64,000 nucleotides of DNA, from the NCBI GenBank assembly GCA_050084515.1, contig CM114271.1, positions 682,001-746,000 on the forward strand. The letters run 5' to 3'. The notes under the pieces are model-generated. The model was not told where the DNA came from. It did no database searches and was given only the letters and a program-made list of their open reading frames with translations. The translations under genes were made by a program, and so were the position numbers. How positions within the stretch are numbered: the first letter of the stretch is position 1; every line of letters begins with the position of its first letter. Origin of the DNA: Blasia pusilla. Lineage: Eukaryota; Marchantiophyta; Marchantiopsida; Blasiales. Positions 11,526 to 24,690 of this stretch are shown here, one piece after another.

Positions 11526-14500
11526 ATGGCTACTTCTTCGTCAGTTCGTGCTCGCCCTCCTCAGTTGGGTGAAAAGAAGTTAGATGGGTCTAACTATATA
11601 TTGTGGAAGTTCAAAATGAGAACTGTCCTCGAATCATTTGAGATCTGGGAGATGACCATAGGGGTTGATTCGAATCCACAAGCTACTTTGAATTCTGCAT
11701 GTTCATCTTCATCCCGTGATATCAATCACGTTATATTTCTAGCATGAAAACGCATAAACGTTGATGCTCTATATGCAATTGTCATGAATATAATTAAGTA
11801 TGTCATGACTCTCATTCAACATACGACCACTGTTGCTCGTGGAACATTCTAAAGAATCAGTGTGAAACGAGGAATGAGACTCAGATTCAGAATCTGGAGA
11901 ATCAATTTAAGTCCAAGAAATTTTCACAAGGAGAAAGCGCGGAGCAATTTTTGACAAGGATCAAGAATCTTCAAGATCATATGGCATTCGTAGGAAATTC
12001 AAAGTGTTCAAAGATTTGGCACGTCGATGCATAAGGGTTTCTCTGAGGTATGACAATTTGGTCACTACATTGAATACTCAAGTAAGACCCACGCCGCTTA
12101 CTTTTGAACAATTTAGTGCAATGTTGGTAGAAGAGGAAATGCGCTTCAAAGCAAGAGAGTGAAGTGATGCAACAATTACCAGCTAATATACAGAGAGGGA
12201 GAAATCAGGATTACAGTTCAAATGTCAAGAAGAAATTTCCAAGGAAAGCCTTCACATGATTTTATTGTGGTAAGCTAGGTCATCTTATCAAAGATTGTAG
12301 AAAGAGGAGTCAGGATGAGAAGAATGGTTGTTTAAGACCTAAGAAGGAGTCTGGAAATTCTTTAGAACTAGGAGAACATGAGGTAGATGCTTGGGTAGCA
12401 ATCAAAGAGTTTTGTACATAGGAAAAACATTCCACTAAGTCAAAAAGTGAAGATGCATGGGTGATCGATAGTGGAGCATCTAGACATATGACCAATCATA
12501 AGGATTAGTATAGCTCCTTACAACCTCTATAGAAGCCCGTTGTTGTTACTGTTGGGAATAATTCAAAGTGCCTTGTAGAAGGGAAAGACATAATTTCTTT
12601 AGTCTCACAAAAAGGAGATGAAAATAATTTAAATGATGTATTGTATGTACTAGAGTTGAAGCGCAATTTGATTTCAGTCGCAATACTATGTGATCGTGAC
12701 TTAGAACTTCGTTTCAAGAAAACTGGAGCAGTCATCGAGGATGCCAATGGAAAAGTAGTGGGTGAAGGTATACAATATGGAAATATCTACAAGTTGTATG
12801 CTTTCATGACGATTTTAGGTACAGATCTTAGTAGCAATAAGTTGTGGCATGAAAGATTTGGTCACCTAAGCTTTCCCTTACTAAGTCACATGCAAAAATC
12901 TGGCATGGTTTTTGATTTACCAACAATTTGTGGAGTGTCGAAAACATATGAAGCTTGTATGATGGGCAAGCAACACTGACAACCATTTCCACAAGAGTCC
13001 AACAATAGAGCAAAGGCTCCTCTAGAGCTAATACATGCCGACCTCTGTGGTAAAATGAGAACATTGGCATTAGATGGTTATTCCTACTTCTTTTTAGTTG
13101 TCGACGATTATAGTGGGAAGATGTGGGTGTATTTCCTTCGTGATAAGGCAAGTGCTTTTGGAAAATTTAAAGTATGGCACAAGTTGGTTGAGAATGAGAC
13201 AAAAAAGAAGGTAAAGAAGCTTCGCACTGATCGAGGAGAAGAATTCTTATCAACAGAATTCAACAAATATTTGGGGGAGCATGGAATCAAGCGACAATTA
13301 ACCACGACACATACACCACAACAAAATGGAGTTTTTGAGCGTCGAAACCATACAGTGGTGGAGATGGCAAGATGTATGATGAAAGCAAAAGGTTTGATAG
13401 AAAGATATTGGGCTGAAGTTGTTAATACTTCCGTTTACATTCTAAATAGAAGTGCTACCAACTCAATGCAATGCATGACTCCTCATCAATCATAATCAGG
13501 TAAGGTACCATCAGTCCAACATTTCAGGACTTTTGGTAGTGAGTGCTTTGTACATATTCCTAGAGCATCCAGAACCAAGCTGGAGTCCAAGAGCGGGAAG
13601 TGCATCTTTATGGGATATAGTGATGAGTCTAAAGCTTATCGCCTATGGTTTCTTGAGGCAAAGAAGATGCTTGTGAGTCATGATGTGGTGTTCTAGGCAC
13701 AGCCTCGTCAAGTGGCGGATATCAATGGTCCGTCCACATTATCATCAAACGAAGAGATAACCCCATCAGAGCACCCCATCAATGTTTATACCAGATCATC
13801 AAGAAGAAGAATTTGGTGATGATTACAAAAAGCAGTCTGCTCTTCCACTACGGTCGTCATACCCTAAGTGGATAAAGCAGCTTTTGGATGGTAAGGATAC
13901 ACTAGCAACAGATGAAGTTGTTACACATCCAAGGAGATCCAAGAGACTAGATGAGCAAACTAGAGCTTCCGCACATCTCGTCAACATAGCCTTGATGACA
14001 GAGGTCTTGAAGGTGGAAGAGCTATCATGCTTGGATGAGGCCCTTGCTAATCCTCAATGGAGAGAGGCCATGTAGATGGAGATGGACGCTATTCAAAGAA
14101 ATGAAACTTGGACTTTGGTTGAGAAGCCAAAGGACATGAAGATAATACGCACAAAGTGGGTGTACAAGACCAAGTACAAGTCGGATGGTACATTGGATAA
14201 AGTCAAAGCGAGGTTGGTTGCACGAGGATGTTCACAAATTGAAGGTTTTTATTATTATGAGACTTTTGCTCCTACCGCAAGGATGACAACCATTCGAATT
14301 GTTCTACCGGTGGCAAAAACAAGACATTGGCATGAATACCAATACGATGTGAAGTTTGCCATTCTGAACGGGAGTCTCAAGGAGGAGGTGTATGTATTTA
14401 AACCACCAGGTTTTGAGACACCCGGATCTGAAGAGAAAGTGTGTTTTCTTCATCGAGCATTGTATGGGTTGAAGCAAGCCCCAAGGATATGGTATCAACG

Positions 14501-15484
14501 AATAGATACATTCTTTCGAGAGAAGGGTCTCATCAAGAGTCCGTCTGAAGCATATTTGTATGTGTTTTGCGAAGATGGGTGTATATGTTGATAGTCTTGT
14601 ATGTGAGACCATAGTAAGAAAATAGAGGAAATTAAGGAAGTGTTGAAATCTGAGTTTGAAATGTGAGATTTAGGTCTTTTGCATTACTTTATAGGGCTCC
14701 AGATTTTGCAACGGTAAGATTCTTTTTTTCTCTCCCAGCAAAATTATGCTAGAGAAATTATGAAGGCATTCGGGATGACCAAGTGTAAGGCAATGGTCTC
14801 GCCAATGGAGATAGAGTTGAAATTCTCAATGGAGGATGTTTCACCATTGGTAGATGAAAAGTTGTACAGAAAGCTTGTGGGCAGTTTGATATTTTTGTGC
14901 AATACTAAACCAGACATTAGCTTCGTTGTGGGAATGTTGAGTAGCTTCTCAACTAAGCCTCGTGAGAGCCATTGGAAGGCGGGGATGCATGTGTTATAGT
15001 AGGTCAAAGGCACTATCGAGTACGACACCACCTATGGAGTAGGGACGAAAATGACAGCCTTTTGTGACTCGGATTGGGCAGAAGATTCACATTCTCAAAG
15101 ATCAGTTTTGGGTTATTGCTTCTTGGTACGATCAGGTGTGGTATCATGGATCAGCAAGAAGCAACCTATGGTGGCTCTTTCTTCTACCGAGGCAAAGTAG
15201 AAGGCGGCTTGTTATGCCTCTTGTGAAGCAATATGGTTGAGATGGATATTGGAGGACATAGGAGAAACACCAGAAAGTGCTACTGTAATGTGGTGTAACA
15301 ACCAGATTTGCATTGCCATAGCACATAATCATGTGTTTCATGCTCGTACAAAGCACATAGAGATCCAATATCATTTTGTTCGTGAGTTGATCGAGATAGA
15401 GGTTTTGAAGTTAATCTATTGTCCAACAGAGGATAACCGTGCAGACATCTTCACAAAAGCTTTGAGCGAAGATGAGCTTCATTG
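11526..15484 (+). pseudogene. copia gag-pol polyprotein, broken
   Basis: The frame starts at ATG 11,526 (MATSSSVRARPPQLGEKKLD, a copia gag N-terminus with DGSNYILWK following). Stops appear from 11,745. The CCHC knuckle at 12,258-12,308 reads FYCGKLGHLIKDCRK, with its first Cys codon replaced by TGA. Protease has WVIDSGASRHMTN (about 12,459-12,497). Integrase has LWHERFGHLS, HADLCG, KLRTDRGEEF and NGVFERRNHTVVE, so all of D, D and E are present. RT starts at 14,076 with ETWTLVEKP and includes YGLKQAPRIWYQ, but the YVDD box at about 14,585 is damaged to YVDS and frame-shifted. RNase H includes CDSDWAEDSHSQRS, LSSTEAK and HIEIQYHFVRE, ending near 15,484. Confidence 0.92.
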
Positions 15485-15540
15485 ACTTCTGAAGGGTCTT
15501 GGCATCGGTCCAAGACAATAGTCCACGTGAGAGTGGATAT

Positions 15541-15550
15541 TGAGGAGGGG
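15541..15550 (+). promoter_or_regulatory. copia polypurine tract
   Basis: TGAGGAGGGG lies directly before the 3' LTR start TGTTGG. It is the RNase H-resistant primer for plus-strand synthesis in LTR retrotransposons. Confidence 0.85.
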
Positions 15551-15972
15551 TGTTGGATTCTTAACATCCACTTCTTTTAGTATCATTAATCCGATCGCCC
15601 CCCTTGTATGAGGAGAAGCCTAGATTGATGGATCCCACTTAGACATCGAAGGAGTCATAGTAATATGATGTAGGTGGTTTATGGAGTAGAGTTACTAGGA
15701 TTATCTCACCCTACATTGCATCAGGACACCTTGAAGATATGTCCAAAAAAAATCTATTAATAGAAATGAAGAAAAATAGGTAAAAAACCCTAGTTTTTCG
15801 AGTAGTGAATTAGTCGAGAGCCGCAACGGTAGCGTATTCTCGTATATTGAGTTATCTCCATGTTCATGTTCCATCGAAGCTCTTATGTGATCGCATGGAT
15901 GGACTAGGCAACTTTGTATCTCCAAGTTTTATAAAAGATTTCAGTAATTTCGTCACTTTCTGTTTTCTCACT
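15551..15972 (+). repeat. copia 3' LTR
   Basis: It starts TGTTGGATTCTTAACATCC and ends TTTTCTCACT, where the expected terminal CACA has mutated. It is collinear with the 5' LTR, with substitutions and a poorly matching stretch at about 15,720-15,760. Confidence 0.88.
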
Positions 15973-16069
15973 GTTTCTTAACCATAGAATTAAAGCTGAT
16001 AATATCATGTATGGAATACCATAATATTCCAAACTTATTAGAATCCTATTGAGCATTATATAAAATACT

Positions 16070-16410
16070 TTACATATGGGTGTTATTCAATCCAAATGGC
16101 AAGAATTCCTACTTGTACGAATAATCTTTCCTAAACCAATCTAAAATATTATCTTCTTACTATCCTCCACTCTATGATAAGAAGGTTATGTCAACACTTA
16201 GATTTAATGTGCTAAAGACCTTTCTATGCCTAATTGCGTTAAAGATCTCCTCAAGAGTAGGCATAACATACCAATATGATCTCGTTTATCTCTTGATAGG
16301 ATGGTTATCTCCATACATTCGCATATTGGTCCCATTTCTATCCGTCTTTGTTAGAATGATTATGGTAGATGCATATTTCCAATGCAATAAATCCATTATT
16401 CTTACCTTCC
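16070..16410 (-). mobile_element. gypsy RT relic of the methyltransferase-bearing family
   Basis: The plus-strand text from CTAAAGACCTTTCTATGCC (16,212) to about 16,385 is the reverse complement of the RT region at 51,278-51,460, covering the FDAIGHAKVFSS stretch and the segment upstream of it. Matching continues to about 16,100 (CCAAATGGCAAGAATTCC, equivalent to RFLPF). It is short and decayed. It abuts the right end of the copia element, which may have inserted into it. Confidence 0.65.
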
Positions 16411-17305
16411 ATAAGTCTTGATTCATACTTTGAATTAAGGCTTCCTCTATGTTGGAAGATATGTAGGATCATCAAAATACCAACATATAGCGAACCATAT
16501 TTATCTCTCTCCTCTTGTTAACTCCATGCCTACCATATGCTCCCAAGACTCTATCATGAACTCACTTGAAGAAAAAGAAGGCATGGTTTATCATTACTAC
16601 TCAATAATCCTAGTCATAGACCTCTAGTCTAGAAACCCTAATTTGATCTCCAACATCATGATTCACATCGAACATCTTTGCACTCTTCACTCAAAGGACG
16701 TCTCAAAAAGATCATGGGCATTTATCTCTCCTTGTCTTTCCCCCAACTAATGCATCAAATAGCTTTGTAAATAATGTCGTATGATATGGACATGATGAAA
16801 TGGATGTCACTCAAATCCATCACTACTCAACCAATTATACCTTGATCATCCATGGAAAATACATCATGTTGATCCCAACTACTAAATTATTTTATCTAGT
16901 ATTAGCTTCAAACTACTCTTGCACACAAATCCAATTATAATGAATACATAATCCTCATATACATCCCAATCTACTCTCATCATTATCCTCTTCTTGCTCT
17001 AGATTAGGTTCAAAATATGTCTTCTTATTCCTGATGCTTTGAGTTATTTAGAATCTACTTACAATCTAAACCATTACATCATAATACGGGAGTTGAGAAT
17101 TTTTAGAAGGCAAAAGAATTCATGTAAATAGGGTTAAGATTTACAAATATACTTATCATTCAATGATGGTGCGCAAAGAAGCTGTAAAAAAGGATGTATC
17201 AAAATTCAAGGAAAGTTCCAAGATTCATTTCCTACTATTAGCATGCCAAAACTTGTGGTTTGTAGAAATAAGCACACAAAAAGAAAGTTCCTCCAAAAAT
17301 AGAAT
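16411..17305. other. AT-rich intergenic sequence, nothing recognised
   Basis: No domain was identified on either strand. It probably includes further decayed sequence of the minus-strand gypsy relic on its left, but I could not align it convincingly. Confidence 0.35.
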
Positions 17306-17602
17306 GTCGTGTACATATATATCGCTACATAACATATATTATTATCACAAAATACACACACAAACACACAAGATACCATACTAACTCATGGCATCTAAAC
17401 ATCGAGATGATCGAGTACCAAAATATCTCCAGTAAATCAAAATCCCTCCAATGTTTCTCACAATGTGCACACAACTACATCTCTCTCCCATATCAAACCT
17501 AACCCACTCTCATAAAAGAGGCTTGGATTACTCACAAGGCAAGGAAGATCATAATTCCGCCGCCTCATGCCAAGAGGTTCAATAAAGAGAGAATGAGCAT
17601 CA

Positions 17603-17665
<63 letters not shown>

Positions 17666-17979
17666 ATATCCCCCTTCCCTCTCCCAAACTTCCTCCAAAA
17701 TAGCCTATGCTCATAGGTCTCCTCCTTGGCTCTTGACTGATTGGAGCGGGATCAGGGGTCATTTCCATAAGTGGAAATTCAACTCTACTCATAATGGTAA
17801 CTTACTCGAAATAACAATTTTCTCTATATAGCTCCAAATGAGTCGAAACAAATGGGAAAATTGCTCTCTCAAGTTACCCGAGGCCTCAACAAATCAACCT
17901 TGACCTATTAAGGATATCCTCCAATATTCCCAAAGGTGCTCTACTATAAACTAATCAATCCATCATAACATACATGACA
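17306..17979 (-). repeat. LTR copy related to the methyltransferase-gypsy LTR
   Basis: On the minus strand this is collinear with 55,737-56,532: the CTCATTTGGAGC block, the GAGCCAAGGAG block, a GA-rich tract, CTCTTGGCATGAGGCGGCGG, then TGGAGATATTTTGGTA, GCCATGAGTTAG and the terminal block ending GTACACGACA. The termini are TGTCATGTA and CACGACA. No matching target-site duplication was found, so I cannot say whether it is a solo LTR. Confidence 0.75.
17606..17662. repeat. (CT)n microsatellite, about 28 units
   Basis: An uninterrupted CT run lies inside the minus-strand LTR, exactly where the related LTR at 56,060-56,075 has only GAGAGAGAG. It is therefore an expansion of a pre-existing LTR motif. 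Confidence 0.95.
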
Positions 17980-20900
17980 ACAATCACCTCATCCTTGGAT
18001 TAAGCATAGCCTAAATACGTCCTTTGCCCCTTCACATAAAATGACAATCTTGGGTTCAAAACTACATTACCCATATGATCATTTTGATGAAAGTATTTAT
18101 CCACCTAACCCAACCCATATGAGTACTTTATGTGATTATAAGCACTAGCATAATATTACTAAGAATAAGATACATGGAAATTATTATGTATCAATGACAT
18201 GCATGAGATAAATTTTATGTGCAAGAAGTCTTGGAAGTTAAATCTAGCAAACTCTTTGAAAAATTTCTTATATATGAAAATGATCACAATTAAATACAAT
18301 AGACGAGCCTCTCACCATTAACTCGAGAATAGCCATTGAACCACGAACTTCATCCAAATCATAAAGGAAGTTATACTAGAATTCAAGTCCTAATGTATAT
18401 CCATATCAAATACAATATGAGTACTTTTAGGAGTCAATCCAAGCATATCACATTTTCCATTTGCAGATTTTTCTTGCAAATCTCCTTAGAAGTGAGTATA
18501 ATTCCATCCAGGAAATTTGGTATGTCAACTTCTAAACTTCCTCCCAAAATATTCCTCCCCTATATCCCATTCCTCAATATTTATATTATTGCAATTCAAC
18601 TACAAGCACTTTCTATATACGCATAATAACAATACCCCACAATTTTTAATAGTCTATCTCCCCATGTATCCTTGGAGAAAACCAACTAAAATTAGGATAG
18701 AGATTTTCTCCACTAACTAACTAACCAACAACACAAATCTTGTGGCATATTATCATCTATATTATTATTTGCGGAGTGCTCCTGACATGACGACACCGGT
18801 TGAACACGACACGTGTCATCATAAACCCTACAGGTATTTCAAGAAGAGGGAATGTCTATGCATGGGTGCATATATAGGAGGGGGTGTATATGCATATGTT
18901 CGCGCATCGCACGGTCCGTCATGGGCATTAACTAGTAATGGATATCAACAAACCAAGGTCAAATGGATCATGTACAACCCTACCCAAGAAATGGTTTACT
19001 TCCAATTAAACAACCCTAAATATGGTCATATTCGTAATACTTATGGAAAACAAATGACATGGAAAATAATATTTTATGAATCTAATAACTAGGTTGGTGA
19101 CGAGAAAATATATATCTCACTTGAATGAAGAACGAATTTTGGAATAAGATCATTCATTATTAATAAAAACTTCTCAATTAGTATTTTCGGTGATATTAAG
19201 ACATTTTGAATGAAAAGAATTTTCATTTTTAACTTGAAATGCAAGATGTTGAAGTTCTTAATAATGAATCGTGGCTATTTTTAACTTCTAATTTAATATA
19301 ATATTTATGTCACCTTATCCGGTTGAATGCTCAACATAGACATTCAAAAAAATCCTCAAACAATATATGTTTCTTGAATTATTGACAATTAAATTTTCTT
19401 TTACCATTCCTTTCAAAGACCACTCATCTAAAGAACTAAGTATTGTGCCTCATCTTTAAATATATATTATTATTATTTCCCTTATTTCTAGACTTCTGCT
19501 TTTCCAAACATAATGTTTTGTAGTGTCCATTGGTTGAACCTCCTTCTTTGATTAAATTGACTTCTTCCCATTCTTCTTGAATAATTTGCAGTGCAACATG
19601 ATCAAAAATAAATAAGTCTAACATGCATACGCTTGTGGGGACGTGAGAAGAGAGTTATGATTGTGAATCAAAGGAGGACCTACCTCAATGGAATCATTAA
19701 GGTAGAACCAAGAGTAGTGACTCGGTTATGAATCAAGTCTCGTTGATAGAAGAAAAGGAGAAGAGATCCAAAGGAAGAGGGGTGGGATAAGTCTCCCTCC
19801 TTACACGATCATAATTTGGAAAAGGGATTTAACCATGTTTCATGAAGATTGGCCATATTGCACGTTAAGAGCTAGAATATTGTTCAAAATGTACCTTGAG
19901 GATAACTGCCCCACTTTGGATTAGATGAGGAGGAGAAGGAGATAGGTCAAGGCTCAAGGATATGGCTCCTTAGGGGGACATTATGCCCTTTGCATGACTC
20001 CGTACAATAACTTGAGACACGTGATTACTTCTTCGATTCCACCCCACGAGATGCACTAAGAATTTGGTCTCGTGACCTAATCAAAGTCTCACTACTTTGG
20101 GGTTGAGGTGTTGACATGGCTTTATTTGGAGCCAATTCCTGCCAAGAGCGGCTACTCTATGAGTCCATTACAATTTCTAATTTTCAAGTCCACTTTGTTT
20201 GAATTCATTGCGGCTCCATGCAACTTCACAAGTTAGCGTTGATTTGTGAATCTTGATACCCATTCTACGGTTCTACCAATGCGATTGCAGTGATTTGCAT
20301 TTTATTTGCAAACATAATTTTGATCCCATAAATAGAAACTTCAAGGACTCACGCCTAGCAACCATCAAGACTAGCATTATGTCTTGAGAGACTTGTAACT
20401 TGCGAGTGGTTTGCAAGTGTTAGAACTTGCAAGTAGTCATTTGTAAGTCCTAACACTAAATTCTTAGCCATTCATTCCCCTTTTAACTCTAAATTGCTCC
20501 ATTTTTTTGCTTTTCCTCCTCATTTTCTAAGACTCCTCTCCTCACTTTGTAACTTGTTTCTTTTTACAGTAGAACTAATTCTTGAGAGATTTTTTGTATG
20601 TTGAAGGACACATAGATGAGTGAAGTTCATTATGTAACTTTTTTCCCAAAAGTCTTTATTCCAAACTAGAAGAAATAAAGGAGAAGAAAAAAGGAAAAGC
20701 CATCCATGAGAAAAAAAAATAGATGGAGTCAAATCCTTACTTGAAATTATGTTTTATAGACCCAAAAATGAATCCAAACAAAGCAAAAAAGAAGCGGGAA
20801 ACAACTACATTACAACTACACAAAACAAATATTCTGCGAGACCTTTAAAATTCCAAAACCAATACTTTGCAAGTGCAAAAAACCAAATGTATATGGGCAT

Positions 20901-23204
20901 CAAAGTTATTTATAGAGAAAGAAAGTTTTACTATCTAAGATTTTATCAAGTGATTAAACTCTCAAAAATATGTTACACCAATAGAGAGAACCCTAGTAGA
21001 ATCTAAACCATGACATATGAGGATTGTTCAAATGTCATATTCAAATGGTTTACTAAATTAAAGCATTGCATTTTTAATGTGTTAGAGCATGCCCACGCCC
21101 ATGAGCTTTTGAGGTGCACTTGGGTCATAAGAAATGCTACTATTAACCACTAATGTTTACTATCTTAGTGTTATGCACAAGTAACAACTGATTGGTAAAA
21201 GTAACAATTATTATCCAAGTTATTTTTTGCAAGCTCGGAGGATATGTGTCACTCATTGCTAGTCCCAAAATGTGTTGAGGAACAAGAGATGCTTCTCTTT
21301 TAATAGTATATCTAGATTAGAGATTCAATTTCCATTATGTATATCTATATTATTTTTGGCGACCTTACATGTATAATAAGACAAAATAGTAGCATGAATC
21401 CAATTTGATACTATGATTCATACTTGTCGTGCAAATCCACACCGTCATATAACATACATAGTTGACATATCATACTCACCTACATACATAACATAGACGA
21501 GAGCATCCACAAACACAAGTGTACCACAACAGAAATCCGTGAAAGACCTACTGTCATAAAACACGTATAGAATCATATTCAATCTAGCCAAACCCACTCC
21601 ACGATGGGAGAATCCAGGTCGAAGCTTGCGAAAATCATCATAGCCAAGAGCTCTACTCACTACCAAGGCTAACTCCCAACGCAACAGGCTCAACTCAAAG
21701 AACTAACTATTCTTTGAGTGCACTCCACACTATATCCTCCAACCTAAGAGCGGGCCCTACTGGAAAAGTCACCCTCAACGGAGTAACCCCCAACCCTATG
21801 TATGAAACCGCATGTCTACCTAGACATTACGGCCCTACATAAGGTACGACCTCTACTAGCATTCTATACTCTATGACATAATCCGTATGGTCATGACACA
21901 CTTGATATTTTGGGAAGGGAAAATGAATTTGAATGTAAGAGGGAAATGCTTTAATTAAGTAAGATTAACCAATGATTTAGTGGGTGTTATTTTGATGGAG
22001 AAGTGGAAGGGAAGGATTACATATTATTTAAACTTTCAGGGAGGGATGGAAATATTTAGGGAAGTAGGATACTATTTAAACTTCAATTGAGAAGTGGAGT
22101 TACTTAGGGCAATGGAGTATTATTAATTATCTAAGAAAGTGGAGGTTATATTTTAATTTTGAAATGAAAAAAATATTTCTAGATTGCTGAAACAAAATCA
22201 TTTTTTGTGCTCATACATATGCTTACTCGTCTACACTATGGACAAAGGATGTGTTCTTCATTTGTCAAAATCCCCCATGTTTGACAAACAGAGCAACAAG
22301 AAAAGATTCCCTTTTTTTTGTCTTTACGACTAGTTATTTAAGCAATATGATTATTATATGGAATCATTTCTCACCTAACATGAGTTTTTTTTATGTACAA
22401 AATTGGTTTAGAGCCAAAAGGGTGGCCTTGGTTCTTATTATGGCCTCTATTACTAGGAGATATTAATCACTTTTCTCTCTCCTCTCTCCTTATGCCATGT
22501 ATGCTTTTGGTGGCATATGTATGTTAAGTCGATTCGTAATGCAAATGCTACACAATTATGTAAGTTCTCAACCATAGATGTGAGTGGAGATGAGAGCCAT
22601 TTAAAAATGACGTCTCGATTTACTCCACAATGTGTTAATACTTGTCTACTTACCCTTTGTATTCTCCCTTGGTATTAAGATTTACTTCACTAGTAGTCAT
22701 TTTTTTCCATTTACTCTCCTATCCATTTCCTTATGCTTTCCATGCTAGTCTTTTTTTATACTCTCTCCACTCCGTATTAACTATTTTTCCTCTCACTCTC
22801 TTATCCTCTCAATACAATAAAATTTAATTGTTTTCTTTTATCTTCTTTCCAATTTCATACGTAATTTTATTTTCCTCCTCATCTATACCAAAAAAATTCC
22901 AAAACCAAGGTTAATCTTTTTTTAATTATGAATCAAGGGAAATCCCCTAATTTTTTAATTATGAATTCTCCATCCATGGCTTTCAACCCCCTTCTAATTA
23001 GATTGTCTCCGGAGCGTCTTATTTCATGGCATATTATTGGATCATATTTAAAAATCTCACATCATGAAAACACAAAACTGGAACTCCTACAACGAAAAGA
23101 AAGAAAATTTAAATGCATAATGTCTGAAAAAGTTAAATTATTAATTATAATTGTAAACACAAATAGAACGAACACTCTCCTTCCCGGGAAGGCGAACGGG
23201 AACG
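17980..23204. other. AT-rich intergenic region, no gene recognised
   Basis: About 5.2 kb without a recognisable domain. The longest open frame (18,742-19,092, +, 116 codons) has no similarity I recognise, and its codons look like random AT-rich sequence except for a short GC-rich patch at 18,775-18,925. Small frames at 20,749-21,006 (+) and 21,445-21,693 (-) are equally unconvincing. No tRNA or structured RNA was identified. Confidence 0.4.
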
Positions 23205-23208
23205 TCCT

Positions 23209-23231
23209 CGGACGGACGGACGGACGGACGG
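23209..23231. repeat. (CGGA)n short tandem repeat upstream of the eL36 gene
   Basis: CGGAC repeats almost six times as a tetranucleotide array about 180 bp before the eL36 start codon, at the point where AT-rich flank changes to a GC-richer promoter. Confidence 0.9.
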
Positions 23232-23274
23232 TAATATGCTACGTTGCCGTCCACAGGTGCTCGCCGTCCCTCAC

Positions 23275-23286
23275 AGGGTTAGGGTT
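23275..23286. promoter_or_regulatory. telo-box-like promoter motif of the eL36 gene
   Basis: AGGGTTAGGGTT lies 123 bp before the ATG. Its complement AACCCTAACCCT contains the plant telo-box core (AAACCCTA type), a known element of ribosomal-protein and translation-gene promoters. Position and gene type fit; activity is inferred. Confidence 0.6.
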
Positions 23287-23408
23287 CCGTCACCGGAGAA
23301 GAAGATTGTTGGGAAGAGTATAGAGCGGCGGAGGATGTATGAGACGTCTCTTTTGGAGGTTCGCAATTTGGTGCTGTGTTTCGTGGTTCGGAGCAGAGGA
23401 AGTGAGCG

Positions 23409-24690
23409 ATGGCGCCTTCAGTGGCAAGTAGCGGGATCGCAGTGGGATTGAACAAGGGGCACATCGTGACCAAGCGGGAGCTGGCGCCTCGCCCATCTGC
23501 CAACAAAGGGGTGAGTGCCTATGATGTCCTCGCCTTCCTGTTGGAATATGGTTGTGTGAGGGTCTTGTTTTGGGGAGAGATTGTGGTGCGTGTCCGCATT
23601 GGTGTCGGGGTTCCAAATTCGAGTTGGTGGTCTTGGTGGGGCTTTTCCCGTACTCAAAATTGGGATGTTATCCGCCACTCTTTTTGCTGTCTGCGATTGT
23701 GTCTTAGGTCGGAATTTTTTCCGTTTTGTGCACACGTTAAAGAAAACTTGCGGGGATCGGTGTGGGAGTCGTGGATGGGAGTAGTCTGCTCGTTCGTTTG
23801 TTCTTGCATTTGGAGCTTGTCCTGTTCTCTGAATTGAGATGTTTACCGTCTTTTTCCTGTCTTTGAAAGTTTTCGGGGCCGGCGTTGTGTCCATTCGGTT
23901 GTTCACAACCGACGTGCTTGTGGTGGAGTGTAATGCGCTTTCGCACCTGTTTTGGAGTTCGGAACATGGGTTTCTTGTTTGTTTGTGGTTTTAGATGTAG
24001 CCTAGCATGTCCACCTTCCCCTGTTTTCGAAATTGAGACGTGCACCTCCACTCCTCTGGCGTCTGTAAGGGTTTCTAAGGTCGGGATTGAGCTCGAAAAA
24101 CTTGGGTCTTTCCATGCTGCGGCCATTTGCTGGAGTCTTGAATGCTCAATGCTCCATGGGTGATCACTTGATCCCCATTATACTCTGTCGAGGTCAAGCG
24201 GAAGTGTATGAGCGAAATGGCCGCCTTAAAGAAATTGAACGATATATGTGAACTTACTGTCTCTGGGTATTGAACCTTCGCTTTGCGTTGCAGAAATTGG
24301 GCAAGAGAACTTCATTTGTGAGGAAGCTGATCCGCGAGGTTGTCGGCTTTGCCCCCTACGAGAAGAGAATTACCGAGTTGTTGAAGGTCGGTAAGGACAA
24401 GAGGGCCCTGAAGGTGGCCAAGAAGAAATTGGGCACCCACTTACGTGCCAAGAGGAAGAGAGAGGAGATGACGACCGTTCTCCGCAAACAAAGGTACTAT
24501 CTCTACCTTCCGACTTCTAATGCCGCAACAACAGGCGAATATCAAACATGTTAGGTGTCATTAAACCTAATCTTAGATAATGGTTTGAGCAGGGGTCTGA
24601 ATATTCTTGCTGTCGAATTTTGTCTCCAGTTTCTGACTTCTCTGAGTGATGTTCAGGGCTACCGGAGGTACTGAGAAGAAGAAGACTTAA
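23409..24690 (+). CDS. RPL36: 60S ribosomal protein eL36 (three exons)
   Basis: The gene encodes a structural protein of the large cytosolic ribosomal subunit. Exon 1 is 23,409-23,510 (34 codons, [20 protein letters not shown] onward), with donor GTGAGT. Exon 2 is 24,294-24,493 after acceptor TTGCAG, covering [19 protein letters not shown] and ending at RKQ with a split Arg codon. Exon 3 is 24,657-24,690, ending TGGTEKKKT and TAA. The joined length is 336 nt, or 111 residues, which is normal for eL36. The protein is strongly basic, and the GFAPYEKR core and Lys-rich [16 protein letters not shown] helix are typical. No frame damage is visible. Intron 1 is 783 bp and intron 2 is 163 bp. The ATG context GCGATGGCG is good. 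The 3' end of the transcript is not defined. Confidence 0.95.

Larger units (their letters stand above)
11031..15972 (+). mobile_element. Ty1/copia retrotransposon, full length, inactive
   Basis: This element is delimited by two direct LTRs (11,031-11,453 and 15,551-15,972), with a primer-binding site at 11,454 and a polypurine tract at 15,541-15,550. Between them the order is gag, protease, integrase, RT, RNase H, the diagnostic copia order with integrase before RT. Every domain is interrupted by stops or frameshifts. The two LTRs have diverged visibly, including a poorly matching stretch near their middle, so the insertion is old. A matching 5-bp target-site duplication was not found (CTTCA to the left, GTTTC to the right). 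Confidence 0.92.

Noticed and set aside
18742-19092. 116-codon open frame as a possible host gene
   Set aside because: No recognisable domain, no neighbouring exon signals and composition like the flanks.
23418-23906. 162-codon minus-strand frame
   Set aside because: It is antisense to eL36 exon 1 and intron 1 and has no domain; a by-product of GC content.
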